This document shows positions 34,033 through 45,391 of a stretch of DNA of 64,000 nt, piece by piece. The stretch comes from Omphalotus guepiniiformis (taxonomy: Eukaryota > Basidiomycota > Agaricomycetes > Agaricales > Omphalotaceae): positions 434,001 through 498,000 of the forward strand of contig JAQOOI010000074.1 in assembly GCA_028554645.1 (NCBI GenBank), given 5' to 3'. Within the stretch, counting starts at the first letter, position 1; each line of letters opens with the position of its first letter. The notes below the pieces were generated by a model. The model saw nothing but the letters and a program-made list of their open reading frames with translations. It did not search any database and was not told where the DNA came from. The translations under genes and the position numbers were made by a program.

Positions 34033-35536
34033 TCAGCTTAGGCGCCGGCTCTTCCTATTCCTCTGTACTTCATTGTGTTCCTCTCGAATGTGCTTGGAGG
34101 TGCTCATCCTCCGCTTGCCGCAAGCCTCTGCATTGCTATGTCTCTTTCGAGCATCAGACCGCGAAAGGTCTGCATTGCAAATTGGGCACCTGCGACTCTC
34201 AGCAGCTTCCTCCTGCACAGCGAGATCCGCATGTATCTTTGCATTCTTCATATGCCTTTCGGCGTCGCCTCGCCTCGTGAAGGTCTGTGAACATTTGCCG
34301 GTAGGAGCGGGGCAAGGGAAAACTTTTCCGGACCGCTTCGGAGAAATCCTCCGTCCCCCACCAGGAGAACGTCGTTTGCGAGGTGCAGGTACTAGCTCTT
34401 CGTTATTGTCGTCGTGATAATCTGATCCCTCATCCTCATCATCAGCTTCCTCCGCATAATCGATCGCTCGTTTCATTGAGCGAGTACGAGTTGATCGAAT
34501 GCATCCCGGTGTGCTATTTGAGTTGTCGTCTTTGTCGGTAGCCTGACTGGCAGAAAGAGCTGGATCCAGGACATCAGCGCGTTCGATGGACTCTGGCACC
34601 TTGTCCTCACGCGAACAGTCTATAGGAACTTCGGCGCCCCGCTCAATTAGAGGCTTTGAACCCCTCACTGGGGAATGAGGAGCGTTGAAAACCCTCGGTG
34701 TATCACTGCCAGGCTTGTCATTCTCTGGGATAGGTGGTCCGGAGAGACTCGCAGAACTTGCGAGGGGAGAAGCGTGGAAGGATGATACCGACGCTGAGAG
34801 ATCGCGTTTAACATACGACGCGTTTTGTTCTGAATTAGTCGATGCAACGAGTGGAAGTGGACGAAGTTCCTTCGACAATGCACGACGTCTGAACCTTGTC
34901 TGAGTCTTGCTCCCAGAGCCAAGTGATACCTGTTGCGTTTGAGGAGAATTTGGGGTAGAATGGTCTCCTTCGTCTAAAATTGGAACCGAAGATTCAAGGC
35001 TTTCCGGTGAGCTCAGGACACTGTTCGGGGAACATGTTCGTAACCAAGTATCCGGAGTCTCAAGGAGAAAAGGAGAACCATAGGACGACGTAGAATATGG
35101 AGAGAGCGGTGACAAAAGCGTCTTATCGCTCGCCGAAGACGAGTAGTCTGCGAGCTAGTCGATGCCAAAACTCAACGACTTTGACAAGGAAGTGTCACGA
35201 ATGGAAGGCTCACTTCGTTGATGATATAGTCATCGATCAACATTTCACTATCGTCTATGACTAGCAAGGGTCCATCATTTTGTTTGTAGCCATTATAGGC
35301 GTTGAATAGAAGCAAATTTTCGTGGGATCGACGCGTCGGGTGCACCGAACAGGGGTCATCCGAGTAGCTGCTCGTCGCAAACTCCCTGTTACACGAAAAA
35401 AAGGGAAAAAACGCCACGTTAATATCAAAGCAAACGTGAAAACGCGAGCTACTGACCCTTCTTTTTGCGACTCGATGTCGGACAAGTAGGTGAATTCGTG
35501 CAAAACGTCGTATTCTGTGATTTCCGCTGAAGGCAT
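34033..35536 (-). CDS. C2H2-type zinc-finger protein, second paralogue
   Basis: Three exons with GT-AG introns. Exon 1 is MPSAEITEYDVLHEFTYLSD; exon 2 is acidic and ends DDYIINE; exon 3 is long. Ser/Pro/Asp-rich linker sequence precedes a basic stretch (PRKRRSPGGGRR) and two fingers: PCPAPTGKC followed by FTRRGDAERHMKNAKIH, then RCPICNADLSRSDARKRH followed by NAEAC. The finger block and the CNADLSR-x-DAR motif match the protein at 8960-10554, while the rest is unlike it. It probably acts as a nuclear regulator; targets are unknown. The C-terminus is basic (RRMSTSKHIREE). Confidence 0.78.
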
Positions 35537-36103
35537 TATGGTTCAAGATATGATGGGATGTTTACTCAAGACACCGAGTTTTTCTATCGGCTTGTACTCT
35601 GTTATAGCTTCTTTGACGTTGTGGGCGCAACCTCGAGTGATACATGCGGTAAATCGCCCGGGCGCCAATCTCGCTCAACATCCTTAGTTTTTCGAAAAAG
35701 GAACTTTACACACCCTTGGAGTGCGCGTGTCGGGCACACGGCCGTAGAATTATCGTTCTGCTTTCGACACTGTCGGCATCGGAGCTCAATGAAATACAGA
35801 TGAAGTGGTTTGGACGCACCCAAGTTGATTCAACTCGATTCTTCAATATCGAGCAAAACGGAACAAGGTAACCACCTACGACGAAGGCTCGAAGCAGCCG
35901 AACTGGTCCGCAATTGATGATCTGAACATATCAATTTAGAGCCCGCAGCCCTGTTCCCGATATGGCGGCGTCTGACCATCCGATAGTACATAGACGCTGA
36001 GAATATCATAATCGGAGAAAGTGGAAATCGATTTATTTCCTCCATGAAGTACAAGACGCTTTTGATACCACTATATTTCTGTCTTCCGCGAAGCTGGTCA
36101 GAT
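35537..36103. other. intergenic region
   Basis: Upstream of the zinc-finger gene (-) and downstream of the aldo-keto reductase (-). Short frames only; nothing recognised. Confidence 0.45.
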
Positions 36104-37928
36104 TTACGCGTGTCCAATAACTGCCGTAGGCTTGTAGGGCTCTTCCAAAAACTTGATTTCGTCGGCGTCTAATACAACGTGTACACCGGCTACAAAGGGA
36201 CTTCAGCATCCGGTTTTCTAGAACTCAAACAGACCACCTACCAAGAATATCCTCCAAATTGCGAAGACTCGTTGTACCTACGATAGGGGCTGTGACGCCT
36301 GTGCTAAAAATGAGTATTTGAAATCATGTAAACGCCTGCCTTTCTTGCCTTCTTTACTCAAACTCCAGGCAATCGCGACCTGTGCCATGCTAATGTTCTT
36401 CTTCTTAGCCACAGCCTCCACTCGTTGTTTGGCCCAAATTAGTTGAGGAATATATAGAAGCATTGGCATGAATGACCAACCGTTTCATAATCTCCTCGGT
36501 GCCAGGAGCTGAAGAGTATCGCCCGATGAAGCTGTGTGAGGACGTCACTGGGTGCTCAGCTGTATCAACGAAGATATAAGATCAGGCACTCACAAATCGG
36601 TAGATCCTCGTATAGTCTGTTCACTCAAGGGACGGGTCAAGAGCCCTCGAGCAAGGGGCGACCAAGGGATGATACCAACGCCAAAATACTGGTAACATAT
36701 TATGAAATATATCATCGAGAACTGGCGGAGTCATTATACTTTAGAGTAGGGAACATCTCGCGCTCTTCCTCTCGATAAACCAAATTATGATGGTTTTGCA
36801 TAGAGATGAATGGGGTAAGTTTGTTGTTGATGGCATAATTTTGGAATATTGGGAAGACGATCGGTATCTGAAGAACAACAAAGCTGTAAACGTTTATACG
36901 TACTTTGCATTGCATGGACTAAGCAAGAAATGTTTAGAAGGTGAAGGCATGGAGTATACTACAGAACTTACATTGCCAAGCCCAGCAGGAGCTCATCCCT
37001 ATGTAGCGGACGTAGCCAGCTTGCACGACGTCATGAAGAGCTTGCATCTAAAAGATGGAGACGATATCAATGTTTTGAATCAACTCCACTTGATAAGATC
37101 TGACCGACTCACAACTTCAGGAATGGGCGTATCATCATCAAAACGGTGACCTGCAGATGCCGTATTTGTGAATAAAGCAAGAGGCAATAAAGAAAAAGGT
37201 ACTACATTGCAGGACGTCAATATAATCCAATTGCAAGCGTTCTAGGCTATGTTTCACTGCTTGAAATATATGCTGAGATCCAGAGTCAGACAATGAATAC
37301 ATGGGGTACAATTAGTAAAGCAGACCTTGCGACTCAGTCCATGTTGGTTCACGTAGCCAATTGAGTCGGGATTTTGTCCGGGGCCTAGAAGGTTTTGGCC
37401 ATACTCTCGTGCCACGGTGTTGAAGCACTGACGAAAATGAGATACAAACGAACCCGAGACTACGGCGTGTAAAACACACCTTTGTCATGACCACGATCTC
37501 ATCGCGTGGAAGATTTAGCTGCTTGATAGCCTTTCCCAAGATGACTTCGGACAGCCCGTTCGAGTAGACCTTGACGTCGACAAATGCATGTTAGATAGGA
37601 ACATATCGAGACAGATATCAAGTACATCAGCAGTATCAAAGGTTTGAATGCCCGCGTCGTATCTATATGTATATCAGTTAATCAAGATGAGGAAAGGAAT
37701 GCGCGTTCAGCATACGCACGCAGCTTTGATGTGCTTTATGGCTTCTTCCTCCCCAAGAACCCATTTCTGCCAATCAGAGCTCCCATACTGCATGGTCCCC
37801 AGAATGATTTTGGAAACCTTTAGACCCGAATTGCCCAAACGGACTGTAGTCATCATTAGATACACGCCTTCAGACCTAGCTAGAGCCGGTAGAAGCGTAC
37901 CATAAGACATCTTTTTAGGTGAGGACAT
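36104..37928 (-). CDS. Aldo-keto reductase (aryl-alcohol dehydrogenase type)
   Basis: NADPH-dependent aldehyde reductase of the fungal AAD group. The spliced protein shows VRLGNSGLKVSKIILGTMQYG, AYDAGIQTFDTADVYSNGLSE (catalytic Asp and Tyr), REEIVVMTK-like, LDYIDVLQCHRFD (His), GYVRYIGMSSCWAWQ, FISMQNHHNLVYREEEREM, GIIPWSPLARGLL and SMAQVAIAWSL with IVGTTSL near the end. About 345 residues, the usual length. It has the highest density of odd introns in the window: three direct-repeat introns (36840-36903, 36690-36739, 36423-36480) and one plain GC-AG (36299-36348), among otherwise GT-AG introns. The stop TAA is at 36104-36106. A longer N-terminus from 38033 exists in frame but lies upstream of the family's usual start. 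Confidence 0.88.
36423..36480 (-). other. Direct-repeat-bounded intron C in the aldo-keto reductase
   Basis: 58 nt between AACG (36481-36484) and AACG (36423-36426). The donor is GTTGGT, the end is CG, and a branch-site-like CTAAT lies near the 3' end. Needed to read EIMKRVEAVAKKKNISMAQ. The only AG lies two bases further on and shifts the frame. Confidence 0.6.
36690..36739 (-). other. Direct-repeat-bounded intron B in the aldo-keto reductase
   Basis: 50 nt between AGTAT (36736-36740) and AGTAT (36686-36690). Needed to read TLKYFGVGIIPWSPLARG. The ends are GT-CA or TA-AG depending on where one cuts within the repeat; GT-AG is one base out of frame. Confidence 0.6.
36840..36903 (-). other. 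Direct-repeat-bounded intron A in the aldo-keto reductase
   Basis: 64 nt between CAAA (36904-36907) and CAAA (36840-36843). The donor is GTACGT and the end is AA. Needed to read QFHAMQNYAINNKLTPF. The nearest CAG gives a wrong frame. Confidence 0.6.
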
Positions 37929-39281
37929 ATTGACAACTATGAATTGGAGATAGCTCTTGAGATTGTTCGAATGGGTGGCTTGGTTAATATATTCTCGAGT
38001 TCTGCTGCCTTGGTCATCTTGTATGCAAAACAAATATAGTTTCTGTCTGAATCAGCACTGTTCATGAGGGAAGTGAGAAAACGGGCCGCGTCTCTCCCAC
38101 CAGCAATGCCCCTTGACGTCAATCTTCGCGGGAAGGTGTTATCTAGGGTTTCTTCACTCCGTTCTTCATTGAATACGACTCTATACGACTACACTTCTCT
38201 ACTTCAAATAACGCATGCCTTGGAACATAATCTCTTCCGCTGGGAGCCTTTCAATGAAGGGAGCCTTTCAATAAACGATCTTTGGAAGCATATACGAAAG
38301 GGTCTTTGGAAGCGCATATACGGAAAGGGTCTTTTTCGCTGGGTACTTTCCAGCAAGTACACAATCTTTCTACTTACTCACCGTCCAACAATGACACCAC
38401 TGAGTCTGGTTGTTTCTTCTCAGAAGACATTGGCTCTATTCGATTTCCTGCTGGTCACATATTGGTTTCCTTGGTCGCTTTCTACATCACTCTTCCTCAT
38501 TGGTGAACACGCAACTTCATCTTCGATATAAAAATACATATATCTCAGGTGATCCATTCTCGTTGAAGAATCAATGATTAGAAGTGTCTCAGAGTGTCTC
38601 CCGACAAAACATTTCGATCGATAATGGACCTCCGCGTCTACGTCGCTGCCATTGCCCGTCCCAGTCGGAGCTGGAAGATGTTGCTACGGATACTACTGCC
38701 TGACGTGACCGTTTTGAGGCCTGGATTTCCGTTTTCAACTGGTGCTTTTATACTGACAGGGACAGGCAAGTGAACATCGAAACATTGGGTACATATGTAC
38801 TGTACTAAAAGTAAACGGATTCGAGCCCCTCTCCCGGTATATATACATACTTCTATGTCATGGTGGTTTGATTCTGATTTTCATCATCAGACCTCTACCC
38901 ATTAAATGCATCCTTAACTATACTCTATGTGGCTTGACTGGGTTTCAACTTGATGTTTCTTTCCACCGGCATGTTGTCGCTTCACATGCAGTCTTCGTTG
39001 TCTTCTACTGATCATAATATACAAGAATATACACCAAAGAACGTGCCGCCAACCTTGGAATTTGTCTACACGGTGGACTATGATCCAGCCGACGGCGCGC
39101 GCGTGGTTTTTTTGAAAAAGAATGTTTTTGGGCTGTTTTTGGGTATCATGAACAATTGAACATCAGTCGAGAGGCAACGGAAAAATGCTTCGACGCCTCC
39201 CCACCACTCCCCACTGACAGTGAATGCACAATGAGAACAGACCTATGAGTGCACTGTGAACGAACGCACGGTTAGTCAACT
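37929..39281. other. intergenic stretch with short tandem repeats
   Basis: About 1.35 kb upstream of the aldo-keto reductase. It holds the repeat cluster described separately. A 155-codon frame at 38064-38531 overlaps that cluster and has no recognisable domain. Confidence 0.45.
38238..38336 (+). repeat. Two adjacent local tandem duplications
   Basis: First, GGGAGCCTTTCAAT is repeated twice with a period of 17 bases. Then a unit of about 24 bases, beginning G(A/G)TCTTTGGAAGC and ending with ATATACG-AAAG, occurs twice plus a partial third copy. Copies differ by one to three bases, so the duplications are not brand-new. Confidence 0.75.
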
Positions 39282-39716
39282 TCACGTCATGATGCGTAGC
39301 TTGTCAATGTGCGGCACAAGCTCTTCCCATGCATCCATGTCAACTTCAACGAAACGGTCCTCAGACGAATTGTCTGTTTTGAATACAGCTTGCAGATACA
39401 ATGGCGTCGTAGCATTCAATAGCCCAAACTTGCTCTTGAGGTATATGAACGCGTTCTTAATAATTAAATACATGAAAAGAACGCATCGTCAAAATATCAA
39501 ATCACTTACTCTGCCTGACATGTTCGCCATGCGCTTCCTTCCCAGCGCTATCGTCCGATTTCCAAACTCAATCATTATAGGCGTAGTGGGAGAAGCAGAT
39601 GCAGCAGCTATGAAAGCTTGGAAGCATTCCCCCAGGCCTGCCGCGATATGATTTTCAGAGGCTGCAAGACCAGCGACGATATCGGATGGCGAGCTGATGC
39701 TAGGTTGTCGCGACAT
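39282..39716 (-). CDS. Small protein of unknown function
   Basis: Two exons (GTAAGT...CTCAAG intron) give about 125 residues starting MSRQPSISSPSDIVAGLAAS and ending DMDAWEELVPHIDKLRIMT. An Ala-rich helical N-terminal part is followed by a beta-like stretch (FGLLNATTPLYLQAVFKTD). The clean splice join and the smooth compositional continuity support a real gene. The frame is open further up to an ATG at 39833, so the start is uncertain. I do not recognise the family. Confidence 0.5.
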
Positions 39717-39833
39717 CGAAAGAGCAGTTTGGTTCAAAAGTCGAGGGGTGGCACTAGGGGAACCTTGTTCTTTTTGGTCTGCCGAGTAATGAAAAGCAGT
39801 CGGACACCTGACGACGTGAGCTGATAGCGTCAA

Positions 39834-40797
39834 CTCAAGTGAGGTCGCCGAGTGCCTATTTCATCATGGACCAACATCTCAGCAGGAGTCGTCCGAGTCT
39901 TATCGGGACTCACGCTCAGTTTTCTTTTAGAATTATTCCCAGTCTGGAAGTATACGTATCACCAGGACAGATGAAAAGTCCTTGACGACCATTCTATGTA
40001 TTGTGCCAGAGTGAATGAATTGTTGTATACACCCTGGACCAGTGTAGGATAAACTTTGAGTTCAGTCAGGGGCGAAATCATCCACCTGAGAGAATCATCA
40101 ATTTTACGCGGACCGTGCAAGTTCATCCTTTCGATACACTCACCCCTCTCAGATCTTCACCCGTTCACTTCTGCTCTGCACACTGTTATCCGGCATCGAT
40201 AGCTCTCTCGATGGACTCCGCGAAGTCGAAGGCCGACATCCGTTGACCTGGAACCTCTCGTAACACTACTGGACCTCAAAAAGAGCTACTCCTTCAGATA
40301 GACAGAACTCAAGCTCTTTGGGACGTATTTGGTGAAAGATGGAGTAGTTGGCGCAGCTTTGACTTGCAGTGTTCGAGGCACACGTCACGCGTGGATCCAT
40401 GCAAGTGTGCCATATGGCGCAAGTTGAGATGTTTCTATATCCGTTGATTCCGTCTGTTTAGGGATTTCTCCAGCGTTTCCTCCGTCGTTTATGAAGTTCT
40501 TGAGGACTAGGCAAACAGTCCGAAGCTCGCAAGCCTTGACCTTGTGCTACCGAAGTCAATTTCGGCTACTTCTACTAGTTGGCTAACCTAATTTCATTGC
40601 CTGTCAGGTTGGAGCGCTTGGAAACATTTACGACTAGACAGTGACCCTTTGCCGGAGTGCGGATAGAATGCAGGAAGTCATGTCTGAGGCGATACAACAC
40701 AATAGTACATGTACAAAAACAACACGAATCACAAGATATTCGCGGGCCAATTTTTGTCATCACGATAATATCTCCAACTGCTTTCTGATCCCTATCT
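39834..40797. other. intergenic, no gene recognised
   Basis: Nearly 1 kb between two minus-strand genes. Frames are short on both strands and no RNA fold was recognised. Confidence 0.45.
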
Positions 40798-41819
40798 TCA
40801 AGAGTTAGGATCAGGCATCCCAGATACGAGATTTACCAGCAACATACCGATATGCGACATGAAATGATTGAAGTTCACTTGTCGAGAATCACTTACGGGC
40901 AAGCCATAATCCTTCACCAGTTTCTTGACATCCTTATCTGAAGGAGACGAACAGGACACGATCAACCCTCTGCGAACAATGCAATGGCAACCCGTAACAT
41001 CACTTACCTTCATACGAGAACAGCGAGACCAAGTCGGCTGGCCAAACGTCGCTCTTCTTTCCATCTGCTTTGACGACAACAGCGAGAGTCTCGAATCGCG
41101 ACAGGCAGATGTCAATGGAGCTGTTCTGCCTCCGCGCTTCCCTACAAATTCATCTCTGAGCGAATAGTTCTGACGGAAAACGAGGATTACTACATACGAA
41201 TTGTCGTACGAAATCTGGATGGCTTTGAGCTGCTCGTCGCAGTCTTTCTGCTGCTGCTCCAGCGTGATGGGAAGATGTTCCTTCAACTGACGCTCGACCT
41301 GCTCCTTCACTTGCTTAGCGATCTCTTCCTGTATGTTCTGCGTCATGGCGGGCCTGAGATGCATGTAATAGGTCAACAACTTGGACACTGGACAGCAGCT
41401 AGACTTTAGCTCACTTCAAATTCTTTAGGATATTGTTCTTCACGTCTTCTCGAACCCATTTTTTCTTAGCATCGAGTTGCTTCTGTTGCTCCTTACCGTA
41501 CGCAAGAATGTTTTCTCTCAACTGGGCCACATCCTTCTTTGCATCAGCCTAGATGAATATGAGCATTAATTCGATTTGAAGACATTTCAAGAGCATAACT
41601 GACGATCTGAGGTCCCAGCTGATCTACTCTAGATGTCTCTTGATTCACAGTCTCGAAATTCAGTTCTCTAAATGACATCTATGTGAATTTTCGGACCCAC
41701 AGGATATGGTGCATGATCACTTACAATTTTCCGAGCGCAGTGCTCAAAGATGCAAGGGCTTCAATAGTCAGAGGTTGGCGAGTAGAAGTCGCTTCACTGG
41801 TTCTTGGATTGGAAGCCAT
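40798..41819 (-). CDS. Coiled-coil protein of unknown function
   Basis: Five or more exons joined by GT-AG introns. The start is at 41819 (MASNPRTSEATSTRQPLTIEA), a Ser/Thr-rich head. The centre is a long charged coiled coil (ADAKKDVAQLRENILAYGKEQ, EEIAKQVKEQVERQLKEH, LEQQQKDCDEQLKAIQ). The C-terminal part, SRFETLAVVVKADGKKSDVWP followed by DVKKLVKDYGLPV, looks globular. The last codons after GLPV could belong to a retained intron (the GTAAGT there is a good donor), so the C-terminus is uncertain. No family recognised. Confidence 0.65.
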
Positions 41820-42060
41820 CATGACTAGTAATGGGGAGGGCGAGAAGAAAGAGACACTGATTTCATACTACTTACTTATTTATTAGACTTGGACGTGCTG
41901 CCTCGAGGCAGTAGAACTCAATCTGTATGGCCCACGACGCATGTCAGTAAACCTTCGAGCTTCGAGGCTCGAGCCCCACCTTCCTCTCCACGTGTTCGTG
42001 GATGTTCATAATAAGAATAATTCAATGCATTTCTCCTATTACTCACTAATACACAAAAGC

Positions 42061-43294
42061 CTACAACTTCACGTCTTTCATTTCAACAACTATATCTTTG
42101 CCGCGACCGACTGTAAGAAAATCGCGCAAATTGGTGAGCGCGCGTACTTCCATCTTTCGTTGTGTGTCCATGGTCTCCGTGCCCATATGTGGAAGGAGAG
42201 TGATATACGGGAACTCGAGAAGTTTCGGGTTGACCTCCGGTTCGTTAGGGAAGACATCCAGCCCTACAGATGCGAGCTATTGAAGACAGAATGCAAATCA
42301 GAAAAGCAACAAAAAGTGATCAAAACCTTACATGTCCGTCCTCCAATGCACGAATCATAGCTTCTTCATCAATAACCTTCCCTCGAGCGGTATTAATGAT
42401 AATAGCGCCCTTCTTCAATGTTCTAATCCATTTCTCTCCAACTAGGCCTACAGTCTCTTCTCTCAGAGGAACGTGAACGCTGAGAACATCTGCTTGGGCA
42501 AGCATCTCCTCGACATTCTCAAAGTATTCACACCAATCAGGCGCTGTCGTGACTTTACTACGTGAATGGTAGATGATGCGCATAGGGAACGCGTGTGCCA
42601 GCTCCGCAAGACGCATCCCAATACCTCCTAAACCCAGTATAGCCAATGTACGTCCAGTCAAATCATGCGAACGTCGAGCCAGTCCAGTTGGTTTCCATTT
42701 GAGATCGCGGAGAGAACGCTCGCTAATAGCATAATTGCGGATCGTGGAAATCAGAAGATAAAGCGCGGTGGTTGCAGAAGCATCGTCGACAGCCCCAGGA
42801 GTATTGGAAACATATATTCCTATAGAGAAATGAAAAGAGTTTTTTGATTTAGTTTGATCTAGTTACCTTTAGCCACACAAGCTTGCACGTCTATCTGGTC
42901 ATATCCAGCCCCGTTATGGGCAATCCATTTCACGGACGAAGGAAACCCTTCAACAAGTTCCTTATCGAATATCCCAATTTGAGCCGACGATTCGTTGCCT
43001 CTGAACATGCCGACCACTCCTTCATATTTTCCACCGGCTTCAAATCCTTTGAGAAATTCTTCGCGACTGCGTGAGTCTAGTTGCTAAAACAACGGAGTCA
43101 GATCATGAATGAGCTTATGGTGCAACCAGTCCGATTCTCTATATGAACACCTACAACAACTTCAGCGATATCTCCCAGAAGCTCTTTTGCGTCGTCGTGA
43201 GCCCAGACGAGCTTTCCTGTGTTTTGAGGTAAGTAGAGATCACAACAAAATAAATCTCATAGAACAGACCACAGATCAATATGCGAGGTGCCAT
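42061..43294 (-). CDS. GOR1: D-2-hydroxyacid dehydrogenase (glyoxylate/hydroxypyruvate reductase type)
   Basis: NAD(P)H-dependent reduction of 2-oxo acids such as glyoxylate. Spliced from five exons with GT-AG introns. It starts MAPRILICGKLVWAHDDAKE; substrate-side residues are in KWIAHNGAGYDQIDV; the nucleotide-binding fingerprint is LAILGLGGIGMRLAELA; the catalytic Arg is in INTARGKVIDEEAMIRAL; the Glu is in VGLDVFPNEPEVNP; and the His is in LLPHMGTET. It ends VVEMKDVKL with stop at 42061-42063. Length about 330, usual for the family. Assignment to Gor1 rather than another 2-hydroxyacid dehydrogenase is by overall resemblance. Confidence 0.85.
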
Positions 43295-43594
43295 TTGAGC
43301 GAAAAGAAATGCTGGATATTGCGGTTTTCATCTTCACAGAAGCGACTATAAGTATGTATGGGAGCCTTCGGATGAAGATCGGACCCCCGGTCCGGAATGA
43401 TTCCAGTTACTCGCCGCTGCGCGTCATGAGTGAAGGATTTCAGTAGCTAACCGATGCATTCTCTCTTTCTAACTTTCTATACATGTTCTTTAGGTTTGGA
43501 GTTGACGAAGGTTCACCTGACGAAAATTTGGAATTCAAAAAATGTATATCTGCAGAGCTGTCCATAAGAAAATTCCACTCATTTACGTGCGTCG

Positions 43595-45280
43595 TCACGT
43601 TCCTAATAGCTATGGGAAAGCATTCAAAAGCAGGTCAAGAGAAATGCTAGCTCATAACAGTACCTGTGTAGCAATGCGACTGAAGCCTTCCAGGTTTTTG
43701 CACTGCTCTTGAGCGTTGTACCCTTGACTAGTGTTCAACTGACCCGACTCATGAAAATACTTGATATATCTGTACTCGCTTTTATCACCACCAAAACTCT
43801 GAGGCATAGACGCTCAACCTTACCGTAGACAAGCTTCTTCCTTAAACTCGGAGTAAATCCGTCGATTGATCTTTCGCTAAGAGAATCTCTCTAAGGCCTC
43901 TTTCAATAGAGTCGATAACAGAGAACCTACCTCGCTCTTGCGAGCTTTCTCCTCATAAGGATGATTTTGATGCACGATGAAGTGGTCAGAGAGCACATAA
44001 TATGAGATCCCAGACAAGTACATTTCGAATAGGCAAGCGGCTTTGTTACCTCCATAGCCAACAAAGCGTTCGTCACACCTAGCGAGAAGTTAAGGTTCAG
44101 GCTCTATGTACTGGAACCGGCTCACCAAGGAGGACCCTCTTTCTTGAAAATGACATATGGTTCGTAAGCAGGCTGATATCTGGTCACTTTATAAACCTCT
44201 CCAGGGGAAGCGGAGTAATATCGTGAATAGTCAGTACTATTGTGTCCCATTTGCCAGGTAGCGTGAAACATATCAACGCGTCCAGAATTTACCAGCGAAA
44301 GAAGCGCCTGAGCGATAGTGAGATTCAATACTGGTGTAACAAAACAAGACTTACCTGCTTATTGGTTGGATAATCAGCTTGGGCGATCCTTTCGGAAGTG
44401 TTCACAAACTCAAAAGCAGGTATCACGAAAGCTGATCTTCCTTCTCTCAGTTTCTCCATGATAGGTTTACTTTTCGTAATGGCTCTTCGAAAGTCGGTGC
44501 AAATCAAAAAGTCAATATCCAGCATCATGACATAGTCTGTGCGAGCGAAGAGTCGAGCAATGTTGCGCCAAGTATTGAATTGCCTGTCAAAAGCGTCTAT
44601 GACGAGATGGACATCCACGTAGCGAGCCATATTGGGCGAGGACGCGTAGAGGTCATGTATCGAATCCAAGAGTTCAAACACATGCATAGTATTGTTCTTG
44701 ACGTGAATGGTGACAGATATCGGACCTACACAGCGAAACTCTCAATCAGCAATGGCAGTAACACCAGACGTAGTGACAGACCCTGGTAGTGTTCCACTAG
44801 GCGCGCAAACACCGGGAACCTGTTGCTTGTGATCAAAGTCGTAACTGTTATATCTTCCGAGTCGAAGTCTCCGGACGCTCGGTAAAAGAAAGGTATAATC
44901 TTGCTTGGGTGAAGCGAGTTTGCAAAGGCCTTGGACAAGAAAAGATCCTCTTCCATCGAGAATGAAGGTTGCGAGGAACCGTTAATTGAAGAGGCGTTCC
45001 AATAGAGTACAGCTTGCTTTGAAGAGTAGGACCGTAGAATCAAGTCTGAGCGTTGACCGTAGAAGTACGATGAATTGAAGGAGGCCGGGAAGAATTGCCA
45101 ATGTCGTGAACTTGCCAGAGAAGCGGATACGTCGGACATCATTGAGACGAAAGCGTGAAGAGGTGAAGCGAGAAAGTAATGCGTGGTGTACAGAACAGAA
45201 ATACATACATAGAGAGCAGCAAATAGCTGCAGCGCTCTAGATAAATCCGACATAGAGATGATCATAACGGAGGAACTCAA
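43595..45280 (-). CDS. LARGE-like glycosyltransferase (GT49), type II membrane protein
   Basis: A Golgi-type glycosyltransferase. A single N-terminal hydrophobic anchor (LQLFAALYVCISVLYTTHYF) is followed by a lumenal catalytic domain: ITVTTLITSNRFPVFARLVEHY, then VHLVIDAF, NIARLFARTDYVMMLDIDF with a DxD-like DID, AFVIPAFEF, GHNSTDYSRYY, YEPYVIFKKEGPPWCDERFVGYGGNK and a final HxNHPYEEKARK. This order is that of family 49, the family of LARGE, which extends matriglycan in animals, and of beta-1,4-glucuronyltransferase B4GAT1. Seven or so exons, all GT-AG. The substrate in a fungus is unknown. The start could also be one of two later in-frame ATGs. Confidence 0.82.
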
Positions 45281-45391
45281 GTTGTGAAGTGGCGCAGTCG
45301 CGTCTGCGAGTCATGTGAGTACGTTACACACATGTCACAATATTTCTACTATCCATCCCATTGACTCCATGGGACTACCATAAGAACTTCC

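Noticed and set aside
38064..38531. 155-codon plus-strand frame
   Set aside because: It includes the short tandem duplications, which explain its length; no recognisable domain.
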